Made by a program: the position numbers and the translations under genes. Under the pieces are notes generated by a model. The model was given only the letters and a program-made list of their open reading frames with translations. It was not told the origin of the DNA and made no database searches. From Alphaproteobacteria bacterium (GTDB lineage Bacteria > Pseudomonadota > Alphaproteobacteria > Rhodobacterales > Rhodobacteraceae), in the NCBI GenBank assembly GCA_030426685.1, contig JAUHYC010000002.1, positions 1-64,000 of the forward strand: a DNA stretch of 64,000 nt. The letters run 5' to 3'. Numbering within the stretch: position 1 is the stretch's first letter; the number at the start of each line of letters is the position of its first letter. Of this stretch, positions 34,710 through 43,115 are shown one piece after another.

Positions 34710-34958
34710 GTGTGCTTCCTATTATGTTGTTGATAGGTGCAAGGTGGGCCTTGCATAGAAATAAGTAAAATGAATGTTTTTTTCGTAATGCATCACAGTT
34801 AATGATGTAATTCCTGTGCCTGCCATCCCGGCCGTTTACGCATGCGAGCAAACCTTGATGCCAGATCCTCACCTTCCCGTGACGCTTTTGACATAAGGGT
34901 TGAGGGATGGGGCCGCAGCACACACTATTGTGCGAAACCCCAAAACCAAGGAATATCC

Positions 34959-36173
34959 ATGCCCACCGAACGCATCACATTTGCCGGTCATGACGGCAGT
35001 CAATTGGCCGCGCGCCTTGATCTGCCGGATGGGCCAGTTCTGGCAACCGCACTGTTTGCGCATTGCTTTACATGCTCAAAAGACATCCCGGCGGCCCGGC
35101 GCATTTCGGCACGATTGGCTGCGATGGGTATTGCAGTGTTGCGCTTTGACTTTACCGGTTTGGGTCATTCGGGCGGAGAGTTCGCCAACACAACCTTCAC
35201 GTCGAATATCGAAGATCTGATTGCAGCTGCGCAATATCTGGCCGGGCGCGACATGGCCCCGGCCCTGCTGATCGGCCATTCGCTGGGGGGTGCTGCGGTG
35301 TTGCGTGCGCGGGCGGGCATCCCATCGGTCAAGGCTGTCGTCACGTTGGGCGCACCCTCCGATCCGGGCCATGTCTCGCACCATTTCGAGGCTGCCCTGC
35401 CCGAGATTGAGACCCAAGGCAGCGCCGAGGTCTCGCTGGGTGGTCGGCCGTTCCGCATCGGCAAGGCGTTCGTTGAGGATATCTCGGAAACTGCTTTGAG
35501 CCCGGCCATTGCCGATCTCAAGGCGGCGCTCCTGATCCTGCACGCACCCCGCGATGAAACCGTAAGCGTCGACAATGCCAGCACCATCTTTTTGGCTGCG
35601 AAACACCCCAAAAGCTTCGTTACACTCGACGATGCCGATCACCTGATCACCCGGGCATCGGATGCGGAATACGCCGCTGACGTGATCGCGGCCTGGGTGT
35701 CAAGATACGTCAAACTCCGTCCACCGGCACCACCACCGGGTGCGCCAGAAGGTGTCGTTCGCGTGACTGAGGCCGATCCGTCAGGCTTTCTGCAGGACAT
35801 CCAGTCAGGGCCGCGCCATCATTCGGTGGCGGATGAACCCGCCTCATATGGCGGCACGGACCGGGGAATGTCGCCCTATGGGTTCGTGGCTTCGGGGCTG
35901 GGCGCCTGCACCTCGATGACGATCCGCATGTATGCGCGCCGCAAACAGTGGCCGCTCACCGGGATCACAGTGGATGTCTGCCACGACAAGGTTCATGCGC
36001 AGGATGCCGACCTCGCCAATGACGGCAAGGTCGACCTGTTTCGCCGCAAAATCCGGCTGGAAGGCACCCTCGACCCGGAACAAAGGGCCAAGCTGCTTGA
36101 GATCGCCGACAAATGCCCCGTGCACCGGACTCTGGAAGGTTCGGCCCGGATCACGACAGAACTGATCACTTAG
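34959..36173 (+). CDS. Bifunctional alpha/beta hydrolase-OsmC family protein
   Basis: Two-domain protein of 404 residues. Residues 1-250 are an alpha/beta hydrolase: TALFAHCFTCSKD oxyanion region, LIGHSLGGAAVL nucleophile elbow (Ser), and LDDADHLI with the catalytic His. Residues about 260-404 form an OsmC-like peroxide-reducing domain: SPYGFVASGLGACTSMTIRMYARR with the reactive Cys, and LEIADKCPVHRTLEG with the second Cys. OsmC proteins reduce organic hydroperoxides with thiols. This fusion is known in proteobacteria. ATG 34959 has AAGGA upstream. Confidence 0.9.
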   Translation: MPTERITFAGHDGSQLAARLDLPDGPVLATALFAHCFTCSKDIPAARRISARLAAMGIAVLRFDFTGLGHSGGEFANTTFTSNIEDLIAAAQYLAGRDMAPALLIGHSLGGAAVLRARAGIPSVKAVVTLGAPSDPGHVSHHFEAALPEIETQGSAEVSLGGRPFRIGKAFVEDISETALSPAIADLKAALLILHAPRDETVSVDNASTIFLAAKHPKSFVTLDDADHLITRASDAEYAADVIAAWVSRYVKLRPPAPPPGAPEGVVRVTEADPSGFLQDIQSGPRHHSVADEPASYGGTDRGMSPYGFVASGLGACTSMTIRMYARRKQWPLTGITVDVCHDKVHAQDADLANDGKVDLFRRKIRLEGTLDPEQRAKLLEIADKCPVHRTLEGSARITTELIT

Positions 36174-36502
36174 CGCCGCCGCGGTGCCGGGCGATGGATC
36201 GGCGGCCGCGCCGCCGGAGGGCGCGCAACCGGTGGACGCGGCCGCGCTGGCGGTTTGGCAATGGGAGGCTTTGGTCGTGCAGGCGGTTTCGATACGGGCG
36301 GTCTCGGGCGATCCGGACGGTCGATGTCCACGTCCACATTCACGTCGCGATCATAGTAGTAGTCATTCCACAGCATTGAGTCGTAGAACGGATCATACCC
36401 GTAGCCAACACCGACCGTGACACCATCACAGGCTGACAGGGTAAAACTCGCCGCGCCGATTCCCAGCGCCAGAACAGACCGTTTAATCAGTTTGCGAGTC
36501 AT
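36170..36502 (-). CDS. Proline/arginine-rich lipoprotein
   Basis: A 110-residue predicted lipoprotein: signal peptide ending in the lipobox LSAC (LIKRSVLALGIGAASFTLSACDG), then an aromatic and acidic piece (YGYDPFYDSMLWNDYYYDRDVNVDVDI), then 50 residues of K/R-P-P repeats (units like RPPVSKPPARPKPP). Such a basic polyproline tail may span to, or bind, the cell wall or acidic polysaccharide. Its stop overlaps the hydrolase-OsmC stop by 4 nt, convergent. Function unknown. Confidence 0.75.
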   Translation of the reverse strand: MTRKLIKRSVLALGIGAASFTLSACDGVTVGVGYGYDPFYDSMLWNDYYYDRDVNVDVDIDRPDRPRPPVSKPPARPKPPIAKPPARPRPPVARPPAARPPIHRPAPRRR

Positions 36503-36513
36503 TTCCGGCCTCC

Positions 36514-37071
36514 TTATTGTAAGGACTGGAACGACGCGAAAACGTCATTCAGATCGTCCACATAGGCCGGATCAGCCCCGTCCCGCAGGATCGCCACTGC
36601 AATAGCGATACGACCCTTTGGCAGGTCGATAACAGTTGCGGTGAAATTCACACCGCGCCCGTCTCGATGACCCGTGCCCCGGATAACGCGGGCGGGCAAC
36701 CCACCGATCCGAGTTTCGCTTGTGCTGGTAATGCTGGGCTCTTTGACCAGAAACTTGTCGATGTCTTCGAGGTATCGGATGCCGCCCTGAATATCGGATA
36801 CCCCAGTCGGTGAGACAAACCCCATCCAGACGGTTTCGTCGGTGACCGGCCTGATCCCCATGACCCGCGAAACAGCGCGCGCGTCGCCCAATTCGGTATC
36901 TTCAATCTCACGCGGGCCACCGGTGCGCAGCGCCCAAAAATCAGGGACGGCGAAGCGAAACAGCGCCTGGCCTGCATCCGTGTAAGTCACCGGCGTTTCA
37001 GCTTTGACTGGAATCGCGGCCAGCCAAATCGCCGCGCAAGCGGTGAGTGCTGAAAAAATTGGAATACGCAT
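36514..37071 (-). CDS. Secreted hypothetical protein
   Basis: 185 residues with a Sec signal peptide (RIPIFSALTACAAIWLAAIPVKAET). The mature part is a single small alpha/beta-looking domain with the segments FRFAVPDFWALRTGGPREIEDTE and GGLPARVIRGTGHRDGRGVNFTATVI, reminiscent of PsbP/DUF1795-like folds, but I cannot name the family. Lies just upstream of the proline-rich lipoprotein on the same strand (11 nt), so the two are probably co-transcribed. Confidence 0.7.
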   Translation of the reverse strand: MRIPIFSALTACAAIWLAAIPVKAETPVTYTDAGQALFRFAVPDFWALRTGGPREIEDTELGDARAVSRVMGIRPVTDETVWMGFVSPTGVSDIQGGIRYLEDIDKFLVKEPSITSTSETRIGGLPARVIRGTGHRDGRGVNFTATVIDLPKGRIAIAVAILRDGADPAYVDDLNDVFASFQSLQ

Positions 37072-37153
37072 AATTCAATAACCTGATGGTTTCTCAGGTC
37101 TCAAGTTGAACTACACCCACTGCTTTTGTCCAGTATGGCGTTGTCAGGGTAAC

Positions 37154-37190
37154 AAAAAACCCGCGTCCAGAGTGTTCTGGGCGCGGGTTT
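37154..37190 (-). terminator. bioY terminator
   Basis: AAACCCGCG (37157-37165) pairs with CGCGGGTTT (37182-37190), with TCCAGA/TCTGGG continuing the stem inside around GTGT; a run of T follows on the minus strand. Confidence 0.92.
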
Positions 37191-37213
37191 CGGTGTCAGA
37201 TGTCAGACCGGAA

Positions 37214-37801
37214 TCAGGTGCGGGCGTTGCCCACCAGCTTCCACAGGCCGGGAATCAGCAGAGCGGCCAGGGCCAGCTTGATCGCATCACCCACCAGGAA
37301 GGGTGTCAGACCCCATTCCAGGATCGGCTTGTCCCAGCCATAGAGCTGGCCCAGCCACAGCAGGCCAGGAACGTAGATCAGGACATTGGCCAGAACCAGC
37401 GCCAGGGCCAGTTTGCCAACCGAACGGTCCCAGCCGCGCGCGGCCAGAGCACCCAGAGTGAGCGTGGCCAGAACGTAGCCGACCAGATAGCCACCGGTCC
37501 CGCCCATCATGTAGGTCAGACCGAATTTCTCAGCCGAAGAGCCCGCAAAGACATCAAAGCCCAGCGCGCCGACCAGAAGGTAGCCCAGCATGGTGATCAG
37601 ACCCAGGCGCGCGCCATAAGCGGTGCCGATGGTCAATACGGCAAAGGTACCCATAGTGATCGGAACCGGCCACATCGGAACCTTGATCTTGGCAGCCACG
37701 GCCAAAGCAACAATGCCCAGAGCAACCAGAACAACCTGTTTGACGCGCAGCGCCGTCCCTTCACGCGGGCCAATCGCATTGGCCAGTACGTTCGCATTCA
37801 T
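37214..37801 (-). CDS. bioY: Biotin transporter BioY
   Basis: Membrane substrate-binding (S) component of an ECF-type or solitary biotin importer, 195 residues and six predicted helices. Conserved BioY pieces are VPMWPVPITMGTFAVLTIGTAYGARLGLITMLGYLLVGALG and GGTGGYLVGYVLATL. ATG 37801 has GGAG 8 nt upstream. No bioM/bioN energising genes are adjacent, so it may work alone, as reported for some bacteria, or use a distant ECF module. Ends in a strong terminator. Confidence 0.93.
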   Translation of the reverse strand: MNANVLANAIGPREGTALRVKQVVLVALGIVALAVAAKIKVPMWPVPITMGTFAVLTIGTAYGARLGLITMLGYLLVGALGFDVFAGSSAEKFGLTYMMGGTGGYLVGYVLATLTLGALAARGWDRSVGKLALALVLANVLIYVPGLLWLGQLYGWDKPILEWGLTPFLVGDAIKLALAALLIPGLWKLVGNART

Positions 37802-37877
37802 TTCGTTTTCTCCACTTGTGGACCAATTTGCACATGCAGCAATGCCTGTTCCGGGCCGTTGCCGCAAGATGATTACG

Positions 37878-38300
37878 CTATCGCCGCGTAAATTTGGTCT
37901 CCATTTCATAGGATTTGCGCGGTCCGGAGACCGTCCAACGGACCGTCCAGCGCGGCCATCCCGAGAAATCGTATGATGCATCATAGCTGTCGGGCGGGCA
38001 ATCGTGATGATCTTCTACCCGGCCCTGCCCCAGTTTGAGCGCGTGGAAATAGCGATCGTCATCGAAATAAATCGCGATTCGGTCACCCGCCCCGCGCCAT
38101 AGGTATCTACGTGTTCCCGTCATCTCGGGCTGCCCAAGTATACGCAGCGTGACGGTTTCGTCATAGATCAAACCATCACCCTCGCGACGCAGAATGGCGC
38201 AGCCGTCCGCTTGAACCACTTGTCCGGCACGTGCGTCACGGATCAGACGTTCAAGACGCCAGTCGCCTTCGAAATCTGTCAGGGTCTCGGGAAGGCTCAC
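37878..38300 (-). CDS. DUF6314 family protein
   Basis: 140-residue cytosolic protein with the DUF6314 pattern: DFEGDWRLERLI at the start, FYDET-like IYDETVTLRILGQPEM and RRYLWRGAGDRIAIYFDDDRYFH in the middle, and YDASYDFSGWPRWTVRWTVSGPRKSYEMETKF at the end, consistent with a small lipocalin-like beta barrel. Function unknown. Its start overlaps the stop of the next upstream gene as ATGA, so the pair is translationally coupled. Confidence 0.82.
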   Translation of the reverse strand: MSLPETLTDFEGDWRLERLIRDARAGQVVQADGCAILRREGDGLIYDETVTLRILGQPEMTGTRRYLWRGAGDRIAIYFDDDRYFHALKLGQGRVEDHHDCPPDSYDASYDFSGWPRWTVRWTVSGPRKSYEMETKFTRR

Positions 38301-38635
38301 TCAGAATATATCCCGTCCGTCATTGAACCCGAACCATCGATGAAACGGATCGTGCCACCGCTTTGATACACATCGTAACAAGACCAGGACAAGGAACCAG
38401 AATGCGGCCACGCCGAACAATACTGATCCTCTCGCACCGTCCATTTGCCCGCGCGTGGAGGGTCCGCGAAATATTGCGTCAGCATCGAAGTATCAAAAAT
38501 CTGCGAGACACCATCGCCATATTCGAGCGTTCTGCCAAGCAGCGCCTGTCCAATTTCTTCCCCAGTCAGCTTTTTGAATTCTTCCGCAGTTAGAATGCCC
38601 GGCCAGAGCATTAAAATCAGGGCAAACCGTCTCAT
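38297..38635 (-). CDS. Secreted hypothetical protein
   Basis: 112 residues with a short signal peptide (RRFALILMLWPGILTAEEF). The mature part (TGEEIGQALLGRTLEYGDGVSQIFDTSMLTQYF, EDQYCSAWPHSGSLSWSCYDVY) has two Cys that could pair. Not assigned to a named family. Coupled to the DUF6314 gene by a 4-nt overlap. Divergent from purB. Confidence 0.72.
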   Translation of the reverse strand: MRRFALILMLWPGILTAEEFKKLTGEEIGQALLGRTLEYGDGVSQIFDTSMLTQYFADPPRAGKWTVREDQYCSAWPHSGSLSWSCYDVYQSGGTIRFIDGSGSMTDGIYSE

Positions 38636-38723
38636 ACCGCCACTCGCGCCTTGTTCCTTTAGACATGCGCAGTTAAACCCCGCGCCAACGCCTCATCCCA
38701 ATCACAAAAAGGTGCTGCCGCCA

Positions 38724-40028
38724 ATGATTCCCCGTTATTCCCGCCCTGAAATGGTTGCCATCTGGTCGCCCGAGACCAAGTTCCGCATCTGGTACGAGAT
38801 CGAGGCCCATGCCTGCGACGCCATGGCCGATCTGGGCGTGATCCCGCGCGAAAACGCGCAGGCGGTGTGGAAAGCCAAGGATGTGGAGTTTGATGTCGCC
38901 CGTATCGACGAGATCGAGGCCGTCACCAAACACGACGTCATCGCCTTCCTGACCCATCTGGCCGAGCATGTGGGCAGCGAAGAGGCGCGGTTCGTGCATC
39001 AGGGCATGACCTCATCAGACGTGCTGGACACCTGCCTCAACGTGCAACTGACCCGCGCCGCCGACATCCTGATCGCCGATCTCGAAGGCCTGCTGGCCGC
39101 GCTGAAGCGCCGCGCGATCGAGCACAAAAACACCATCCGCATCGGCCGCAGCCACGGCATCCATGCCGAGCCCACAACCATGGGCCTGACCTTCGCGCGC
39201 TTCTATGCCGAGATGGACCGCAACCTCTCGCGCATGCGCGACGCCCGCGCGGAAATCGCCACCGGCGCGATCAGCGGCGCGGTTGGGACCTTCGCGAACA
39301 TCGACCCTCAGGTCGAGGAACATGTCTGCGACAAGCTGGGTCTGGTGCCTGAACCGATCAGCACGCAGGTCATTCCGCGAGACCGCCACGCGGCTTTCTT
39401 TGCCACGCTGGGCGTCGTCGCCAGCAGCATCGAGAACATCGCCATCGAAATCCGCCATATGCAGCGGACCGAGGTGCTGGAAGGGGCTGAGTTCTTCTCG
39501 ATGGGTCAAAAAGGCTCCTCGGCGATGCCGCACAAGAAAAACCCGGTGCTGACCGAAAACCTCACCGGACTGGCGCGCATGGTCCGTGCTGCAGTGGTCC
39601 CGGCGATGGAGAACGTAGCGCTCTGGCACGAGCGCGATATCTCGCACTCCTCTGTCGAACGCATGATCGGGCCGGACGCCACAATCACGCTGGATTTTGC
39701 TTTGGCCCGCCTGACAGGCGTGATCGACAAGATGCTGATCTTTCCCGAAAACATGCTTGAGAATATGAACAAGTTCCCCGGCCTTGTGATGAGTCAACGC
39801 GTGCTGCTGGCGCTGACACAGGCAGGGGTCAGCCGCGAAGATGCCTATGCCATGGTTCAACGCAATGCACTGAAGGTCTGGGAACATCGCACCGACTTCA
39901 AAGAGGAACTTCTGGCCGACGCCGATGTCACCGCCGCGCTGAGCCCGGAAGAGATCGAAGAAAAATTCGACCTCGGCTATCACACCAAACACGTTGACAC
40001 GATTTTTGCGCGCGTGTTCGGCGAATAA
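38724..40028 (+). CDS. purB: Adenylosuccinate lyase
   Basis: Acts twice in purine synthesis, splitting SAICAR and adenylosuccinate to release fumarate. 434 residues with the fumarase-superfamily regions: HDVIAFLTHLAE, the TSSDVLDT catalytic His-adjacent region, RSHGIHAEPTT, and the signature GSSAMPHKKNPV. ATG 38724 is the family start (MIPRYSRPEM); the longer frame overlaps the divergent genes and is not real. Confidence 0.96.
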   Translation: MIPRYSRPEMVAIWSPETKFRIWYEIEAHACDAMADLGVIPRENAQAVWKAKDVEFDVARIDEIEAVTKHDVIAFLTHLAEHVGSEEARFVHQGMTSSDVLDTCLNVQLTRAADILIADLEGLLAALKRRAIEHKNTIRIGRSHGIHAEPTTMGLTFARFYAEMDRNLSRMRDARAEIATGAISGAVGTFANIDPQVEEHVCDKLGLVPEPISTQVIPRDRHAAFFATLGVVASSIENIAIEIRHMQRTEVLEGAEFFSMGQKGSSAMPHKKNPVLTENLTGLARMVRAAVVPAMENVALWHERDISHSSVERMIGPDATITLDFALARLTGVIDKMLIFPENMLENMNKFPGLVMSQRVLLALTQAGVSREDAYAMVQRNALKVWEHRTDFKEELLADADVTAALSPEEIEEKFDLGYHTKHVDTIFARVFGE

Positions 40029-40150
40029 TCCAGCCGGTACAAAACAGTCCAGACGGCCCGGCTGCAGGACGCAGGCCGGGCCGTTCTTCTTTGCCAGATT
40101 GGCAAAAATCCTGTATCCTGCGCGCGCATTTTCCGCGAAAGGGAAACACT

Positions 40151-40303
40151 ATGGTACGAACGGCTCTCTGCGCGATTGCGCTTGTATTTGTGGCTTCTGC
40201 GGGCCTTGCCTGTAGCGGGCATTCCAAACAGACCCAGTCCTGCGCTGCAGGTACAGTTTGGGACGTGGACTCACAAAGCTGCATCAAAATCGTCAATAGC
40301 TGA
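40151..40303 (+). CDS. Small secreted Cys-rich protein
   Basis: A 50-residue predicted secreted peptide: signal (VRTALCAIALVFVASAGLA) then a 30-residue mature part with Cys at three spaced positions (ACSGHS, QSCAAGTVWD, QSCIKIV). The C-x-x-G-x-x-W-D-x-x-x-x-x-C pattern recalls small carbohydrate-binding (chitin-binding-like) peptides. GAAAGGG lies upstream. Not recognised further. It follows purB, perhaps from its own promoter. Confidence 0.6.
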   Translation: MVRTALCAIALVFVASAGLACSGHSKQTQSCAAGTVWDVDSQSCIKIVNS

Positions 40304-40406
40304 CATTTTCTTTCCTACTTGTGAATAAAAGCAATCAGTCAAATGTTAGCTTTTCTGAAGATCACGCTATGATTTTGACAGATTGCTTTGATAACGGAGT
40401 AGGAAT

Positions 40407-40949
40407 ATGCGTCTCGTACTAGCCTCGGCCATCGCCCTTCAGGCCTTTGCGTTTACCCCCATGGCCATTGCAGCGGGTGGTGGCGATAGCAGCCCACCCA
40501 AGCCGACGAACACGACCAAGAAATGTCTGTTTGGCCGCGTCTACGACGAAGCTCGCGGGCGCTGCGTGAAGCCAAACAAGACCAATTTTACCGAAGATCA
40601 ATTGTATGACGCCGTGCGTGAACTGGCCTATGACGCACAGTACGAGAACGCTCAAAGCATTTTGCGCATGATGGATCAGACGGATGACCGGGTTCAGACT
40701 TATTGGGGCTTTACCTATCGCAAGATGGGTGAGCTGGAATTGGCCAACGCATTCTATCAGAAAGCAATCGCGTCAAACCCCGACAACATCCTTGCCCGCA
40801 GCTACATGGGTCAGGGCTTTGTCGCCGAGGGCAAGACCGAACTTGCCATAGCGCAGTGGCGCGAGATCAAGGCCCGCGGTGGAGAAGGCACTTGGGCCGA
40901 GGAGTCCCTACGCGAGGCAATCCGTACCGGCCTGACCTACAGCTACTGA
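40407..40949 (+). CDS. Secreted tetratricopeptide-repeat protein
   Basis: 180 residues: signal peptide (RLVLASAIALQAFAFTPMAIAAGG), a Cys-containing segment KKCLFGRVYDEARGRCVKP resembling the mature part of the preceding small protein, and two to three TPR units (AYDAQYENAQSILRMM, TYWGFTYRKMGELELANAFYQKAIASNPDNILARSYMGQGFVAEGKTELAI in outline). Probably a periplasmic protein-protein interaction factor. GGAGTAGGA precedes the ATG. Confidence 0.8.
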   Translation: MRLVLASAIALQAFAFTPMAIAAGGGDSSPPKPTNTTKKCLFGRVYDEARGRCVKPNKTNFTEDQLYDAVRELAYDAQYENAQSILRMMDQTDDRVQTYWGFTYRKMGELELANAFYQKAIASNPDNILARSYMGQGFVAEGKTELAIAQWREIKARGGEGTWAEESLREAIRTGLTYSY

Positions 40950-41015
40950 GTTTCAGGGTTTCTTTACCCGACTCTCCTTATTCTGCCTGCAACGCGAACT
41001 TGGCATTGCAGGCAG

Positions 41016-42110
41016 ATGCAGGACACAAACGCATTGGTACAAATGGCACCGGGCCCAGAGGCTGCAGTTGCCGAACAGGATGACGGGGCACCGAAGGTGG
41101 TCCCCCGGCGGCTTAGCAATCGGGAAAAGGCGGCGGTTGTCGTGCGGTTGCTGCTGAACGAGGGCGCGGATATCCCGCTTGAGGAGCTGCCAGACCCCCT
41201 GCAGGAAAAACTGACGCATCAATTGGGCCAGATGGGTCTTGTTGACAGGGTAACCCTGGCTGCTGTGGCGCAGGAATTCGCGGACGCGCTGGAGGGCGTG
41301 GGCCTGTCCTTCCCGCATGGCCTGGCCGGGGCGTTGGATGCGGTGAACGACAAAATCGCCCCGGCGACGGCGGCACGGCTGCGCAAGGTGGCAGGTGTGC
41401 GCCAGATCGGGGATCCTTGGCAACGCCTGCGCGAGGTACCACCAGAAGAGCTTGCTGAAATGGCCAGGGCCGAAAGTACCGAAGTGGCTGCTGTGATGCT
41501 GTCGAAACTTGAAACTGCTACAGCCGCACAGTTGCTGGGTCACCTTCCCGGCCCAACCGCACGCCGGATCACCTATGCCGTCTCAAAAACCGCCAATGTA
41601 ACGCCCGAGGCGGTGGAACGCATTGGCTGGTCATTGGCCGCGCAGTTGGATCAACGCCCGACACCGGCGTTTCGCGACGACCCTGGTGCGCGGGTCGGCG
41701 CGATCCTTAACCAATCCGCCGCCGCTACGCGTGACGGTCTGCTGACTGCGTTGGACGAGGAAGATGCCGAGTTTGCCACTGCGGTAAGACGGTCGATCTT
41801 CATATTCGCCCATATTCCCGAACGCATCCAAACGCGGGATGTACCTGCGATCCTGCGAGGGGTTGAGCAGCCCGTTCTTGTGACCGCCCTTGCGGGCGCG
41901 CGCACCGACGATGACCTTGCGACGGTGGAGTTTCTGCTGACCAATATGTCGTCCCGCATGGCGGATAACCTGCGAGAGGAGATGTCGGATCGGGGCAATG
42001 TCAAGCAATCCGAGACCGAAGAGGCGATGTCACAAATCGTAGCCGCCATACGGGCGCTGCTTGACGCGGGCGCCATCACTCTGATCGAACCGAACGAGAC
42101 TGAGGGCTAA
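41016..42110 (+). CDS. DUF2336 family protein
   Basis: 364-residue cytosolic protein, helical and rich in Ala, Glu and Arg, with HEAT-like repeats (EVAAVMLSKLETATAAQLLGHLPGPTARRITYAVSKT) and a C-terminal segment typical of DUF2336 proteins (LATVEFLLTNMSSRMADNLREEM, EAMSQIVAAIRALLDAGAI). DUF2336 proteins are found in alphaproteobacteria and some link to signalling or motility; the function here is unknown. An alternative start 9 codons downstream (MAPGPEAAV) is possible. Confidence 0.72.
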   Translation: MQDTNALVQMAPGPEAAVAEQDDGAPKVVPRRLSNREKAAVVVRLLLNEGADIPLEELPDPLQEKLTHQLGQMGLVDRVTLAAVAQEFADALEGVGLSFPHGLAGALDAVNDKIAPATAARLRKVAGVRQIGDPWQRLREVPPEELAEMARAESTEVAAVMLSKLETATAAQLLGHLPGPTARRITYAVSKTANVTPEAVERIGWSLAAQLDQRPTPAFRDDPGARVGAILNQSAAATRDGLLTALDEEDAEFATAVRRSIFIFAHIPERIQTRDVPAILRGVEQPVLVTALAGARTDDDLATVEFLLTNMSSRMADNLREEMSDRGNVKQSETEEAMSQIVAAIRALLDAGAITLIEPNETEG

Positions 42111-42149
42111 GACCTCCACTGCCACTTGTGAACGAGTGAACGGGCCTGT

Positions 42150-43115
42150 ATGTCTGATCGCGCAATTCACAACACCCAGGTGTCCCTCCCCATGCCCGTT
42201 GAAAAGTCGGAACTGAGCCGATTTGAGCTTGGAAAATACTATGTCACCAACCTGTTCCTGAAAGGTGTGATCGGTGGCATGCGCCTATTACCTTACGACC
42301 GGCGCATCGGTGCGATGGGCGCCATCACACGCTGGATTGCCCCCGTGGTCGGGTTTCGCAGCCGCGTACGGCGCAACCTGAAACTCACCTGTCCTGACCT
42401 GCCCGAGGACGAGGTCAGGCGCATTTGCCGCGCTGTTCCGGACAATGCCGGCCGCGCAATCATGGAGCATTTCTCGGCCGATGGATTCATCGAACGGCAA
42501 AGCATGGCAAAGGTGTCAGGCTCTGGGGTCGAGGCCTTCGACAAGGCGGTTACCGAAGGACGGCCGGTGATGATGATCACCGCACATTTCGGGCACTACC
42601 TGGCGGCGCGCGTCGCTCTGCAGGCGCGCAGCGGTCAGCCAATCGGCTGCCTTTATCGCCGTATGGCCAACCCCTATTTCAACGAAATGTATGTCAAGGC
42701 CTTCTACGAGACCGGCGCACCCATGTTCGAACAGGGCCGTCGCGGCATGGTAGAGATGGTACGCGCGCTCAAAAAAGGCGGCATCATCGCCATTGTCTCC
42801 GACCTGCACGCCCATGGTGGCGAAGAGCTGACATTCTTCGGCAAACCCGCAGTCACTTCGGTGCTGAACGCCGAACTCGCGATCAAATACAAGGCCGAAC
42901 TGATCCCGTGCTATGCGGTGCGTCAACCCAACGGCATCGATTTTGAGATCGTGCTACACGACCCGGTGCCTCATACCGACCCCAAGACCATGACCCAGTT
43001 CACAAATGATGACCTGGAGGCGATGGTCCGGCAACATATGGGGCAATGGTTCTGGATTCACCGCCGCTGGAAGGCGTGGAAGGGTCTGGGCGTTCAGCCG
43101 CAGGACATGCCCTGA
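42150..43115 (+). CDS. LpxL-like lysophospholipid/lipid A acyltransferase, altered active site
   Basis: Inner-membrane-associated acyltransferase of the LpxL/HtrB superfamily, 321 residues. Family features: RRIGAMGAITRWIAPVVGFRSRVRRNLKLTCPDL, the region around ITAHFGHYLAARVALQA, GCLYRRMANPYFNEMY, VSDLHAHGGEELTFFGKPAVTSVLNAELA, and the C-terminal WFWIHRRWK. In LpxL-type enzymes the catalytic motif is H-x4-D/E; here the sixth position is Leu (HFGHYL), so the acid is missing. It may be inactive, or a nearby residue may substitute. The stop abuts a convergent gene with no spacing. Confidence 0.82.
   Translation: MSDRAIHNTQVSLPMPVEKSELSRFELGKYYVTNLFLKGVIGGMRLLPYDRRIGAMGAITRWIAPVVGFRSRVRRNLKLTCPDLPEDEVRRICRAVPDNAGRAIMEHFSADGFIERQSMAKVSGSGVEAFDKAVTEGRPVMMITAHFGHYLAARVALQARSGQPIGCLYRRMANPYFNEMYVKAFYETGAPMFEQGRRGMVEMVRALKKGGIIAIVSDLHAHGGEELTFFGKPAVTSVLNAELAIKYKAELIPCYAVRQPNGIDFEIVLHDPVPHTDPKTMTQFTNDDLEAMVRQHMGQWFWIHRRWKAWKGLGVQPQDMP

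Noticed and set aside
33724-34923. 399-codon minus-strand frame opposite dddP
   Set aside because: Covers conserved dddP sequence in antisense; no independent support.
37072-37878. Biotin or other riboswitch at bioY
   Set aside because: The structure found is a plain terminator downstream of the gene; nothing structured precedes the bioY start.
39015-39992. Minus-strand frame opposite purB
   Set aside because: Complete overlap with a clear enzyme gene; composition typical of an antisense shadow.
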